A stretch of DNA of 11,097 bases, taken from the NCBI GenBank assembly GCA_017308345.1, contig JAFKFE010000514.1, positions 1 through 11,097 of the forward strand, read 5' to 3'. A program made the translations under genes and the position numbers. Under the pieces are notes generated by a model. That model ran no database searches. It worked only from the letters and a program-made list of their open reading frames with translations, and was not told the origin of the DNA. The stretch comes from Alphaproteobacteria bacterium (GTDB taxonomy: Bacteria; Pseudomonadota; Alphaproteobacteria; Rhizobiales; Rhizobiaceae). Of this stretch, positions 1 through 6,631 are shown in pieces; positions within the stretch are counted from its first letter, which is position 1, and each line of letters opens with the position of its first letter.

Positions 1-1079
1 TCATAGGCGCCCTGCGCGTCCGCGGCGTTGGAGGCCGAACCCGGCGTCGTGCGATAGGGCAGCTTATAGCGCCGCGCCAACTGACCCGAGGCGACGTTGG
101 CCTTGGTGTTTTCCGGCGTGCCGAAGGCCGGCGCGCCCGACCTCATGTCGACATTGGAGGTGAAGGCGCCATACATCACCGGCGCACCGGGGCGCACCAG
201 CTGGGTCAGCACCACGCCGAACAGCGCCTCGGCGTTCTGCTGCGCCAGCGCGCCGGCCAGCGTCACCGGGCTCATCGCGCCCATCAGCGTGAATGGCGTG
301 ACCGCCACGGACTGGCCATATTCGGCCATCGTCATCAGCCCTTCGGCCATCATCTCGTCGAACCGGCGTGGCGAGTTGACCGAAATGATGGTGTTGATGC
401 CGGGATCGTCGCGCATCTGATCCAGCGTCAGCCCGCGCGCGATGGCCATCATCTCGATGCCGTCGAGCGCCCTGCCCTGGCCGATCGCCGAGACGTGGAA
501 ACATTTGTCGGTCAGCGTCAGGTTGGCGAAATAGGTGTCCATATGCCTGGTGTTCGCAGGCAGCTCGATCGGCGCGCAGACCTGGTTGCCCAGCATGTGG
601 ATGCAGTTGAAATGCTGCGCCAGCCGGACAAGATCCTGATAGTCCGGCATGTTGCCGGCGCGGCGGCCGCGTTCCATGTCGTGCACATTGGGCGGACCGG
701 CGACGAGCGTGAAGTTGATGGTGCTGCCGCCGAGATGGATGGCATGCGCCGGATTGCGCGGGGTAAGCGTATAGCTGGCGCGCGTCGACTTCAGCGCCTC
801 CTCGACCATGCCGCGATCGACGCGCACGGTCATCGATCCGTGGTCGACCTTGGCGCCGGCGCGCTCGAACAGCGAAAGCGCCCGCAGGCTCATCAGCTCG
901 ATGCCGAAATTCTCCAGAATATGCATCGATGCCTGGTGGATGGCCTCGATCTGGTCGGCTGACAAAAGCGCCATCGGCGGATAGGGATTCTCCACCCGTC
1001 GCGGCGGCAGTTGCGGAATGGCGGCTGGCCCCCGGTTGCTCGTGCGCTCGGCGCCGCGCTTGCGTCTTGGTTCGCTCAT
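1..1079 (-). CDS. Trimethylamine methyltransferase (MttB) family protein, 3' end missing
   Basis: The reverse strand is open from an ATG at 1079 to the left edge, giving 359 residues; the family is usually about 500, so the C-terminal third is outside the window. The start is the first possible one: an in-frame TGA lies seven codons upstream and no other start codon intervenes. No clear Shine-Dalgarno sequence precedes it. The basic N-terminus (RRKRGAERTSNRG, residues 5-17) is typical of rhizobial members. Recognisable family segments are GGSTINFTLVAGPPNVHD (117-134), GNQVCAPIELP (164-174), SAIGQGRALDGIEMM (197-211) and GAFTSNVDMRSGAPAFGTPE (304-323). The family transfers methyl groups from quaternary or tertiary amines to a cognate corrinoid protein in the cytoplasm; archaeal MttB uses pyrrolysine encoded by in-frame UAG, while bacterial non-Pyl members (e.g. 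MtgB, glycine betaine) lack it. No in-frame UAG occurs in these 359 codons, so this is probably a non-Pyl member. The substrate is unknown, and no corrinoid protein gene is in the window. Family assignment is firm. Confidence -1.
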   Translation of the reverse strand, partial: MSEPRRKRGAERTSNRGPAAIPQLPPRRVENPYPPMALLSADQIEAIHQASMHILENFGIELMSLRALSLFERAGAKVDHGSMTVRVDRGMVEEALKSTRASYTLTPRNPAHAIHLGGSTINFTLVAGPPNVHDMERGRRAGNMPDYQDLVRLAQHFNCIHMLGNQVCAPIELPANTRHMDTYFANLTLTDKCFHVSAIGQGRALDGIEMMAIARGLTLDQMRDDPGINTIISVNSPRRFDEMMAEGLMTMAEYGQSVAVTPFTLMGAMSPVTLAGALAQQNAEALFGVVLTQLVRPGAPVMYGAFTSNVDMRSGAPAFGTPENTKANVASGQLARRYKLPYRTTPGSASNAADAQGAY

Positions 1080-1289
1080 GCGCGCATCAGAGCGTCGTCA
1101 TTCCATGCGAGCTGTCAGGAATTCGCCATTTGCCGGCGTGATTTTAGCCAAGGCGGCATTTTTCAAAACCGATAGAAAGAATAGCGACGCCGACAGTCGT
1201 AATATCGATACTCGGCTTTTCGCGCTCCCGCGTCCACGTTAATGAACCGCGCAAGATTCCTTTTATGATTTCGGCCTATTCGTCTTCCA

Positions 1290-1880
1290 ATGCGTAGGTC
1301 GAGTTTTAGTAAAATTGTCGCTGTCTGTGTGCTGCTGGCGCTTTCGGCCTGCGCGACGGCACCCAGCCACATCAACAATGTCTGCGCCGTTTTCGACCAG
1401 AATGACGGCTGGTTCGACAACTGGCAATCCGCCGCCGAGCGGACCGAGCAGAAATACGGCATTCCCGTACCGGTGCTGATGGCGACGGTGCGCAAGGAAT
1501 CCGGCTTCAAGAGCAATGCCCGCCCGCCGCGCACCAAGCTGCTCGGCTTCATCCCGTGGACGCATGTGTCGAGCGCCACGGGCTATTCGCAGGCGCTGGA
1601 CGGCACCTGGTCGCAATATCAGAACGAGACCGGAAACTGGACGGCGCGCCGCACGCGCTTTGCCGACGCCATCGATTTCGTCGGCTGGTACCACTCCAAG
1701 ACCGCCGACACATTCGGCGTCGCCCGCAACGACACCTACAATCTCTATCTGGCCTATTATCTCGGCTGGACCGCCTATGGCCGCGGCAATCGCGGCAACG
1801 CCGGCGTCCAAAGCTACGCGCGCGCCACCGACCAGATGGCGCGCGATTATCAGGCGCAGCTACGGCAATGCGCAAACTAG
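1290..1880 (+). CDS. Lipoprotein with transglycosylase SLT-like domain
   Basis: This 196-residue protein begins with a short basic n-region, a hydrophobic stretch and a lipobox LSAC with the lipidated Cys at residue 21, so it should be an exported lipoprotein anchored to a membrane. Residues about 47-175 look like a lytic-transglycosylase (SLT) domain of the alphaproteobacterial kind: a helix EQKYGIPVPVLMATVRKESGF in which E70 of the ES pair is the expected catalytic acid, then ATGYSQALDGTW (96-107), which resembles the G-x-x-Q segment of the fold, and YLAYYLGWTAYGRG (153-166), which resembles the A-Y-N-x-G-like motif. Such enzymes cleave the glycan backbone of murein. C32 and C194 could form a disulfide in the periplasm. 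The start is chosen because it is required for the signal peptide; there is no evident Shine-Dalgarno sequence upstream. The gene stands alone: divergent from the methyltransferase and convergent with the transporter operon. Catalytic activity is inferred and the lipoprotein call is strong. Confidence -1.
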   Translation: MRRSSFSKIVAVCVLLALSACATAPSHINNVCAVFDQNDGWFDNWQSAAERTEQKYGIPVPVLMATVRKESGFKSNARPPRTKLLGFIPWTHVSSATGYSQALDGTWSQYQNETGNWTARRTRFADAIDFVGWYHSKTADTFGVARNDTYNLYLAYYLGWTAYGRGNRGNAGVQSYARATDQMARDYQAQLRQCAN

Positions 1881-1897
1881 CATTTTTCCGGGCTAGT
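1876..1897. repeat. Inverted repeat spanning both convergent stop codons
   Basis: ACTAGC at 1876-1881 is perfectly complementary to GCTAGT at 1892-1897, with a 10-nt spacer containing five T residues. Each arm contains the TAG stop of one of the two convergent genes (lipoprotein on plus, ATPase on minus). It could act as a weak bidirectional 3'-end structure, but a 6-bp stem is short and no proper U-tract follows in either direction, so the terminator role is a guess. Confidence -1.
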
Positions 1898-4226
1898 GCC
1901 GTCTTGTCGTATCTTTCGGCTTCTTAGCACCCGTTTCCGAAACCTCGTCGCGGACCTGGTGGCGGCGGGCTTTCATGCCGGCCTTGCCCTGCTCCACGGC
2001 GTCCCCGATCTGGTCGGCTTCCGCGCTGCCCGTTTTGCCACGCGGCCGGTTCGGCGCCTTTCCGGCAAGGCCTGGCCCCGCGCCATGCGGCGCATCGTCC
2101 GGCACGCCCTCATGCGCGGCATGTTCCTTGTCGAACTTGATGACCGGCTCCATCTTGGCCAGCACGTCGTCCGAGAGCGAGCACAGGCTCGTACGGCCGC
2201 CACCGAGATTCTTGACCGGCGGCACCTTCGTCTCGCACAGATTGTCCGGCACCAGTTTCTTGTAGCCGCATCGCGTCTGGAACGGACAGCCGGTCGGCGG
2301 GTTCATCGCCGACGGGATGTCGCCTTCGAGCACGATGTGTTTCTTGACCACGCTGGTGTCGGCGATCGGGATCGCCGACAGCAGCGCCTCGGTATAGGGA
2401 TGGTAAGGCGGCGAGAAGATCTGGTCGGTCGTCCCCTGCTCGACAATGTAGCCGAGATACATGACGACGACGCGGTCGGCGATGTAGCGCACCACCGACA
2501 GGTCGTGGCTGATGAACAGCATCGTGGTCTTGTTCTTGCGCTGGATGTCCATCAACAGCTCGGTTACAGCCGCCTGCACCGAGACGTCGAGCGCCGAGAC
2601 CGGCTCGTCGGCCACCACCACCTTGGCGTCGCCGGCAAAAGCGCGCGCGACGCCGATGCGCTGCTTCTGGCCGCCCGAGAGCTGGCGCGGCTTGCGCGTC
2701 TCGAAGGCCCTGGGCAGCTTCACCAGGTCGAGCAGTTCCAGCATGCGCTGGCGCCGCTCGGCGACATTCTTGCCGACATTGAACTTCTCCAGCGTGCGGA
2801 TGATCTGCGAGCCGACGCTATGGCTGGGGTTCAGCGTGTCGAACGGGTTCTGGAACACCATCTGGATCGACGACACCGTATCGACGCTTCGGCTCTCGAT
2901 GCCCGTCGACTGGATTTCCTTGTTGGCCAAAGTCACCGTGCCGGAGCTGGCGGTCTCCAGACCGAGCAGCACCTTGGCCAGCGTCGACTTTCCGCAACCG
3001 GATTCGCCGACGATCGCCACGGTCTCGGATTCGCGCGCGGTGAACGAGATCGTCTCGTTGGCCTTGACGACGCGGCCTTCGCTGGAACCGAACACCTCGC
3101 CGCCGCCGACCTTGTAGTATTTCTTGAGGTCCTGGATCTTGAGCACCGGCGCGCCGGGCTCGACCTTCTCGTTGACCTTCTTGGCGCCGGGCGGCAGCGC
3201 CTCCCAGTCGATCTCGTTGAAGCGCACGCAGCGCGAGAAATGGCCTTCGTGCCCTTCGACCGGGATCATCGGGATTTCGGCGGCGTTGCAGACGCCCTCG
3301 ACGAAATGGTGGCAGCGCGGCCCGAAATTGCAGCCCTTCGGCCGCTCATGCGGCAGCGGCAACTGGCCGGGGATGGAGATCAGCGGCCGCGAATTCTTGT
3401 CGGCGCCGGGCAGCGGGATCGAGCGGAACAGCCCCTGCGTATAGGGATGGCGCATCCGGTCGAACACGTCTTCGATCTTGCCGGTCTCGACCGCTTCGCC
3501 CGAATACATCACCGTGATCTTGTCGCAGGTCTCGAGGATGAGACCCAGATTGTGCGACACGAAGATCATCGAGGTGCCGAACTTCTCGCCGAGCCCCTTG
3601 ACCAGTTCAACGATGCCGGCCTCGACCGTGACGTCGAGCGCGGTGGTCGGTTCATCGAGCAGAAGCAGCGCCGGCTTCGACAGCAGCGCCATGGCGATGA
3701 CGATGCGCTGCTGCTGGCCGCCGGACAGCTGGTGCGGATAGGAGCGCATCATGCGCTCGGGATCGGGCAGCTTCACCGCGCGCACCATCTCCAGCGCACG
3801 GCTATGCGCCTCGTCCTTCGACACCTTGTCGTGGATCAGCGGCACTTCCATCAGTTGCTGGCCGATCTTCATCGCCGGATTGAGGCTCGCCATCGGCTCC
3901 TGGTAGATCATGGCGATCTTGTTGCCGCGGATGGCGCGAAGCTCCTCGTCGGACATCTCGCCCATGTCCCGGCCCTGGAACTTGATGCGGCCGCCGACGA
4001 TCTTCCCGATATTGGAGAGGTCGCGCATGATGCCGAGCGACACGGTCGACTTGCCGCAGCCGGATTCGCCGACGATGCCCATCGCCTCGCCGGGCATGAC
4101 CGTGCAGGAAAAATCCATCACGGCCGGGATCTCGCCCTTGCGGGTGAAGAAGGAGATCGAGAGGTTCTCGATCTCGATGATCGGCTGACCGGTCGCCTTG
4201 GCTGGATCTCGAACTGCCTCGTTCAT
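1893..4226 (-). CDS. Fused double ATP-binding protein of a Dpp/Opp-type ABC importer
   Basis: This 777-residue cytoplasmic protein carries two complete nucleotide-binding domains, equivalent to DppD plus DppF in one chain. NBD1: Walker A GESGCGKST (53-61), Q-loop Q109, signature LSGGQ (167-171), Walker B LLLLDE (187-192), switch H225. NBD2: Walker A GESGCGKST (407-415), Q459, LSGGQ (516-520), Walker B ending D540-E541, H574. Each NBD is followed by the oligopeptide/dipeptide C-terminal region with four Cys (299, 305, 313, 333 and 647, 653, 664, 682), the spacing seen in Dpp/Opp ATPases that can bind a 4Fe-4S cluster. All catalytic motifs are intact, so it should power import. Residues about 697-777 form an extra Lys/Arg/Glu/Gly-rich tail with no domain I recognise. 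The ATG at 4226 is preferred over in-frame upstream codons because GGAG sits 6 nt before it and because the longer reading would overlap the permease gene. It is the last gene of the operon, 50 bp after the DppC-like gene. YejF, also a fused ATPase, is much shorter (about 530 residues). Confidence -1.
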   Translation of the reverse strand: MNEAVRDPAKATGQPIIEIENLSISFFTRKGEIPAVMDFSCTVMPGEAMGIVGESGCGKSTVSLGIMRDLSNIGKIVGGRIKFQGRDMGEMSDEELRAIRGNKIAMIYQEPMASLNPAMKIGQQLMEVPLIHDKVSKDEAHSRALEMVRAVKLPDPERMMRSYPHQLSGGQQQRIVIAMALLSKPALLLLDEPTTALDVTVEAGIVELVKGLGEKFGTSMIFVSHNLGLILETCDKITVMYSGEAVETGKIEDVFDRMRHPYTQGLFRSIPLPGADKNSRPLISIPGQLPLPHERPKGCNFGPRCHHFVEGVCNAAEIPMIPVEGHEGHFSRCVRFNEIDWEALPPGAKKVNEKVEPGAPVLKIQDLKKYYKVGGGEVFGSSEGRVVKANETISFTARESETVAIVGESGCGKSTLAKVLLGLETASSGTVTLANKEIQSTGIESRSVDTVSSIQMVFQNPFDTLNPSHSVGSQIIRTLEKFNVGKNVAERRQRMLELLDLVKLPRAFETRKPRQLSGGQKQRIGVARAFAGDAKVVVADEPVSALDVSVQAAVTELLMDIQRKNKTTMLFISHDLSVVRYIADRVVVMYLGYIVEQGTTDQIFSPPYHPYTEALLSAIPIADTSVVKKHIVLEGDIPSAMNPPTGCPFQTRCGYKKLVPDNLCETKVPPVKNLGGGRTSLCSLSDDVLAKMEPVIKFDKEHAAHEGVPDDAPHGAGPGLAGKAPNRPRGKTGSAEADQIGDAVEQGKAGMKARRHQVRDEVSETGAKKPKDTTRRH

Positions 4227-4232
4227 GGGTCG

Positions 4233-4236
4233 CTCC
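4233..4236 (-). promoter_or_regulatory. Ribosome-binding site fixing the ATPase start
   Basis: GGAG on the minus strand, 6 nt before the ATG at 4226. It supports this start over upstream in-frame codons reaching to 4547, which would overlap the permease. The GG of this site is also the 3' end of a small potential hairpin (CCAA-GGA-TTGG, 4235-4245), which might partly mask it. Confidence -1.
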
Positions 4237-4256
4237 AATCCTTGGTTCTTCGAACA

Positions 4257-4272
4257 TGGGGCCGAAGCCCCA
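4257..4272 (-). repeat. UUCG-capped mRNA hairpin between permease and ATPase genes
   Basis: On the minus (transcribed) strand the sequence reads TGGGGC-TTCG-GCCCCA, a perfect 6-bp stem closed by C(UUCG)G, known as an exceptionally stable RNA tetraloop. It begins 4 nt after the stop codon of the DppC-like gene and lies 30 nt before the ATPase start. On the plus strand the loop would be CGAA, so the special stability exists only in the operon's mRNA. There is no U-tract, so it is more likely an RNA-stability or processing element than a terminator. Confidence -1.
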
Positions 4273-4276
4273 GCCA

Positions 4277-5434
4277 TCAATCCTTCATCGACTGTTCGCG
4301 CAGCGAGTCCGCCAAAAGATTCAGCCCCAGGACGAACGACATCAGGGCGATCGTCGGCGGCAGCGCCGGGTGGATGAAGGAACGCAAGAGGCGGCTCGCA
4401 TCCTTGATCGCCGTGCCCCAGTCGGGGCTTTCCGGCGCCAGGCCCAGGCCGAAATAGCCGAGCGTTCCAAGCAGGATCGTCGTGTAGCCGATGCGCAGGC
4501 AGGCATCGACGATCAGCGGACCGCGCGCATTGGGCAGGATCTCCCACAGCATGATGTACCAGGGCGATTCACCGCGCGTCTGCGCCGCCGCCACATAGTC
4601 GCGCGTCTTGATGTCCATGGTCAGCCCGCGCACGATGCGGAACACGCCGGGGCTGGAAGCGAACACCACCGCCACGAAGATGTTGAGCTGGTTGGGATCG
4701 ATATGGACGATCTTCAACGGATCCTTGTCGAAGACCAGGCCGGCATAGATCCAGCCGCCTAAGACCAGCGTGATGCCGAGCAGGATGTAGAGCCGGTCCG
4801 GCCGGTTCTTGTAGCGGGTCCAGAACAGCACGCAGAAGAAGACGATCGGGAACAGGAAGAACAATCCCGCCATCGCATAGGGGATCGGCGTATCCATGAT
4901 GCCCGGCGTCACCAGGAGGTAGAACAACAGGATCACCGGGAAGGCCAGCACCAGATTGGCGAGGAAGGACAGCACCGTGTCGATCTTGCCGCCATAGTAG
5001 CCGGCCGGCAGGCCGAGCGTGATGCCGACCATCAGCGCGAAGCCGGTCGCGGCCGGCGCGATGATCAGCACGATCTGGCTGCCATAGACCATGCGCGAGA
5101 ACACGTCGCGGGCAAGCTTGTCGCCGCCGAAATAGTAGACGAGCTTCGATGCCGGTTCGATTGCGCCGGGCAGCGTGTCCTTCATGACCGGAATCTGCGC
5201 CAGCGGGTCGAAGGGCGAGATGGTCGAGGCGAAGACCGCCGTGAACAGCCAGAACAGGCAGATGAAGACGCCGGCGATGCCGACGCCGCTGTCGAAGAGC
5301 TGGCCGTAGAGGCCCAGCCGCCTCCTGTAGGTGAAGCTTGCGCCCATCACCAGGATGAGCGCGACCCACACCGGCCAGAACCGCCAGAGCACGCCGATGA
5401 CGACGTCGAAGGCGCTGATATATTCGGTTTGCAT
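4277..5434 (-). CDS. DppC-like ABC importer permease with internal insertion
   Basis: This 385-residue inner-membrane permease belongs to the dipeptide/oligopeptide/nickel importer family. Family landmarks are GGDKLARDVFSRMVYG (103-118), the TM segment after it, YVAAAQTRG...LP (280-301), which is the EAA-type cytoplasmic loop that docks on the ATPase, and a C-terminal stretch GYFGLGLAPESPDWG (326-340). It is longer than a typical DppC (about 300). There is an additional hydrophobic segment near 14-32 before the usual first TM (about 51-70). Between LVLAFPVILLFYLLVTPGI (161-179) and the FRIVRG segment (265-270), where family members normally have a short connection, there are about 70 extra residues with two more hydrophobic stretches (185-205 and 216-234). 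Start ATG at 5434: AGAGGG lies 8 nt upstream and overlaps the stop codon of the DppB-like gene, which suggests translational coupling. It pairs with the DppB-like protein as the transmembrane heterodimer. Confidence -1.
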   Translation of the reverse strand: MQTEYISAFDVVIGVLWRFWPVWVALILVMGASFTYRRRLGLYGQLFDSGVGIAGVFICLFWLFTAVFASTISPFDPLAQIPVMKDTLPGAIEPASKLVYYFGGDKLARDVFSRMVYGSQIVLIIAPAATGFALMVGITLGLPAGYYGGKIDTVLSFLANLVLAFPVILLFYLLVTPGIMDTPIPYAMAGLFFLFPIVFFCVLFWTRYKNRPDRLYILLGITLVLGGWIYAGLVFDKDPLKIVHIDPNQLNIFVAVVFASSPGVFRIVRGLTMDIKTRDYVAAAQTRGESPWYIMLWEILPNARGPLIVDACLRIGYTTILLGTLGYFGLGLAPESPDWGTAIKDASRLLRSFIHPALPPTIALMSFVLGLNLLADSLREQSMKD

Positions 5435-5446
5435 CGACCCTGCCCT

Positions 5447-6481
5447 CTACTGAACCCTGATACGCGGATTGAGAAACGCGTAGCCGACATCCGAAATGAG
5501 CTGGGTGATCAGCACGATGAACACCGAGACCAGCGAGCAGCCGAGCAGCAGGTCGATGTCGTTGTTGCCCGCGGCTTCGACCAGCGTGTAGCCAAACCCC
5601 TGGTAGCGGAACATCACCTCGACGATGACGACGCCGGTGAGCAGCCAGGGGAACTGCAGCATGATGACGGTGAAGGGCGCGATGAGCGCGTTGCGCAACG
5701 CATGCTTGATGACCACGCTGCTGAAGGACAGGCCCTTCAGCCGGGCGGTGCGGATATATTGCTGCGTCATCACCTCGACCATCGAGGCACGTGTCATGCG
5801 CGCGATATAGCCAATGCCGTAGATCGCCAATGTGATCACCGGCAGCGTGAAATTGTAGAAGGTGATGCCCTGGCTGGCGGATGCGGCCGAGCCGTTCAGC
5901 CAGCCGAGCCATGATGCGAAGATGACGGTGAAGATGACGCCCGACACATATTCGGGCGTCGCCGTCGAGGCGATCGAGGCCACGGACAGCACGCGATCGG
6001 TCCGCGAGCCTTCGCGCATGCCGGCGAGAATGCCGATCAGCAGCGAGATCGGCACCATGACCGCCAGCACCCAGAACATCAGCAATCCAGTTGCGCCGAG
6101 GGCCGGGAACAGCTTGGCCGCGACCGTCGTCTTGAACTTAGTCGAGCAGCCGAAATCGCCCTGCAGCACGCCGGAGAATGTCGGCTGGACAGGGTCGTTG
6201 CAGAAGGTGAAGCGCTGCGTCGTCTTGCCGGTCGCCGGATCGGTGATCGGATGCTTGGGCAGGACGCCCAGCCATTGGCCGTAGCGCACGAAGAAATTCT
6301 GGCGGTAGCCATGATTGACCAGCCAGCTTTCAAGCTGGTCGGCGGGCGTATGCATCTCGGTCTGGCTGATCGCCAGCTTCTTGAGATTGGGCTCGAGATT
6401 GACGAGGAAGAAGACGACCAGCGTCAGGCACAGCATCGTGAGCAATATGGTGCCGATGCGTCTGGCGATGAATGAGAACAT
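5447..6481 (-). CDS. DppB-like ABC importer permease
   Basis: This 344-residue inner-membrane permease is of the Dpp/Opp/Nik type. The N-terminal FIARRIGTILLTMLCLTLVV (4-23) is the usual first TM of this family. TMs follow near 128-152, 163-190, 210-228, 266-288 and 310-330. The EAA-type loop is YIRTARLKGLSF...HALRNAL (242-265), and the C-terminus FLNPRIRV (336-343) is the classical ending (D/N-P-R-I/V). Between TM1 and TM2 the periplasmic loop is enlarged relative to standard DppB: residues about 73-110 (ITDPATGKTTQRF region) are extra and contain C94, with C112 close by, a possible disulfide pair. ATG at 6481 is favoured over an in-frame ATG 25 codons upstream because AGGGGGG lies 4 nt before it and because the protein then starts directly at the conserved TM1; the extra 25 residues would be hydrophilic and overlap the intergenic hairpins. 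Its stop is 12 bp from the DppC-like start. Confidence -1.
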   Translation of the reverse strand: MFSFIARRIGTILLTMLCLTLVVFFLVNLEPNLKKLAISQTEMHTPADQLESWLVNHGYRQNFFVRYGQWLGVLPKHPITDPATGKTTQRFTFCNDPVQPTFSGVLQGDFGCSTKFKTTVAAKLFPALGATGLLMFWVLAVMVPISLLIGILAGMREGSRTDRVLSVASIASTATPEYVSGVIFTVIFASWLGWLNGSAASASQGITFYNFTLPVITLAIYGIGYIARMTRASMVEVMTQQYIRTARLKGLSFSSVVIKHALRNALIAPFTVIMLQFPWLLTGVVIVEVMFRYQGFGYTLVEAAGNNDIDLLLGCSLVSVFIVLITQLISDVGYAFLNPRIRVQ

Positions 6482-6485
6482 TGTG

Positions 6486-6492
6486 CCCCCCT
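6486..6492 (-). promoter_or_regulatory. Ribosome-binding site fixing the DppB-like start
   Basis: AGGGGGG on the minus strand, 4 nt before the ATG at 6481. It supports this start over the in-frame ATG at 6556, which falls inside the right part of a strong RNA hairpin. Confidence -1.
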
Positions 6493-6544
6493 GCCGGCCG
6501 GGTTTGGGGTCAGATGCGTTCAACCCTGTTTCGAAAAGCCGATG

Positions 6545-6587
6545 AAGCCCCGCCACCGTTGCAGGGTATGCAACGGCGACGAAGCTT
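6545..6587 (-). repeat. Long intergenic RNA hairpin (19-bp stem, 5-nt loop)
   Basis: On the minus-strand transcript, 6587-6569 pairs continuously with 6563-6545 around a UACCC loop. The inner 8 bp (CCGTTGCA/TGCAACGG, 6569-6576 and 6556-6563) are perfect in DNA. The outer 11 pairs are kept only by G-U wobbles at four positions, which would be A-C mismatches on the opposite strand. This strand bias says the structure is selected as RNA in the direction of the transporter operon. No U-run follows immediately, so it may be an mRNA-stabilising or attenuating element between the binding-protein and permease genes. Confidence -1.
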
Positions 6588-6590
6588 GAG

Positions 6591-6616
6591 ATACGAGGGG
6601 CTGCGGCCCCTCGTAT
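6591..6616 (-). repeat. Hairpin just after the binding-protein gene
   Basis: ATACGAGGGGC pairs perfectly with GCCCCTCGTAT on the minus strand (arms 6606-6616 and 6591-6601), an 11-bp stem with a 4-nt loop. It starts 15 nt after the binding-protein stop and is separated by only 3 nt from the next, longer hairpin (6545-6587). Hairpins at this place in binding-protein-dependent transporter operons (for example malE-malF) protect the upstream message from 3' decay and lower downstream expression. The lack of a U-tract argues against a simple terminator. Confidence -1.
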
Positions 6617-6631
6617 TCATCGCGCCATGGA

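Noticed and set aside
1078..1087. ATGCGCGCAT palindrome at the methyltransferase start
   Set aside because: A 10-bp GC-alternating palindrome is common by chance in such DNA and half of it is coding.
1141..1146. TAAAAT on the minus strand as -10 for the methyltransferase gene
   Set aside because: The -35 candidate TTGAAA is only 14 bp away and the correctly spaced hexamer is GTTTTG, so the promoter is not supportable.
1264..1269. TATGAT as -10 for the lipoprotein gene
   Set aside because: No matching -35 lies 16-18 bp upstream (AATGAA is the nearest), and the leader would be only about 14 nt.
1896..4457. 853-codon open frame on the plus strand opposite the ATPase
   Set aside because: It is antisense to a protein with all ABC motifs intact. 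The translation is Arg/His/Leu/Asp-rich without domains, a usual artefact of GC-rich codon bias.
4227..4547. N-terminal extension of the ATPase by 107 residues
   Set aside because: It would overlap the 3' end of the DppC-like gene, has no similarity to ABC proteins, and the GGAG-preceded ATG at 4226 starts right before the NBD.
4569..5912. Long minus-strand frame across both permease genes
   Set aside because: It overlaps two convincing membrane proteins in another frame and translates to Arg/His/Pro-rich sequence.
6482..6556. 25-residue upstream extension of the DppB-like permease
   Set aside because: The conserved TM1 begins at the ATG at 6481, which has an AGGGGGG site; the extension runs through intergenic RNA hairpins.
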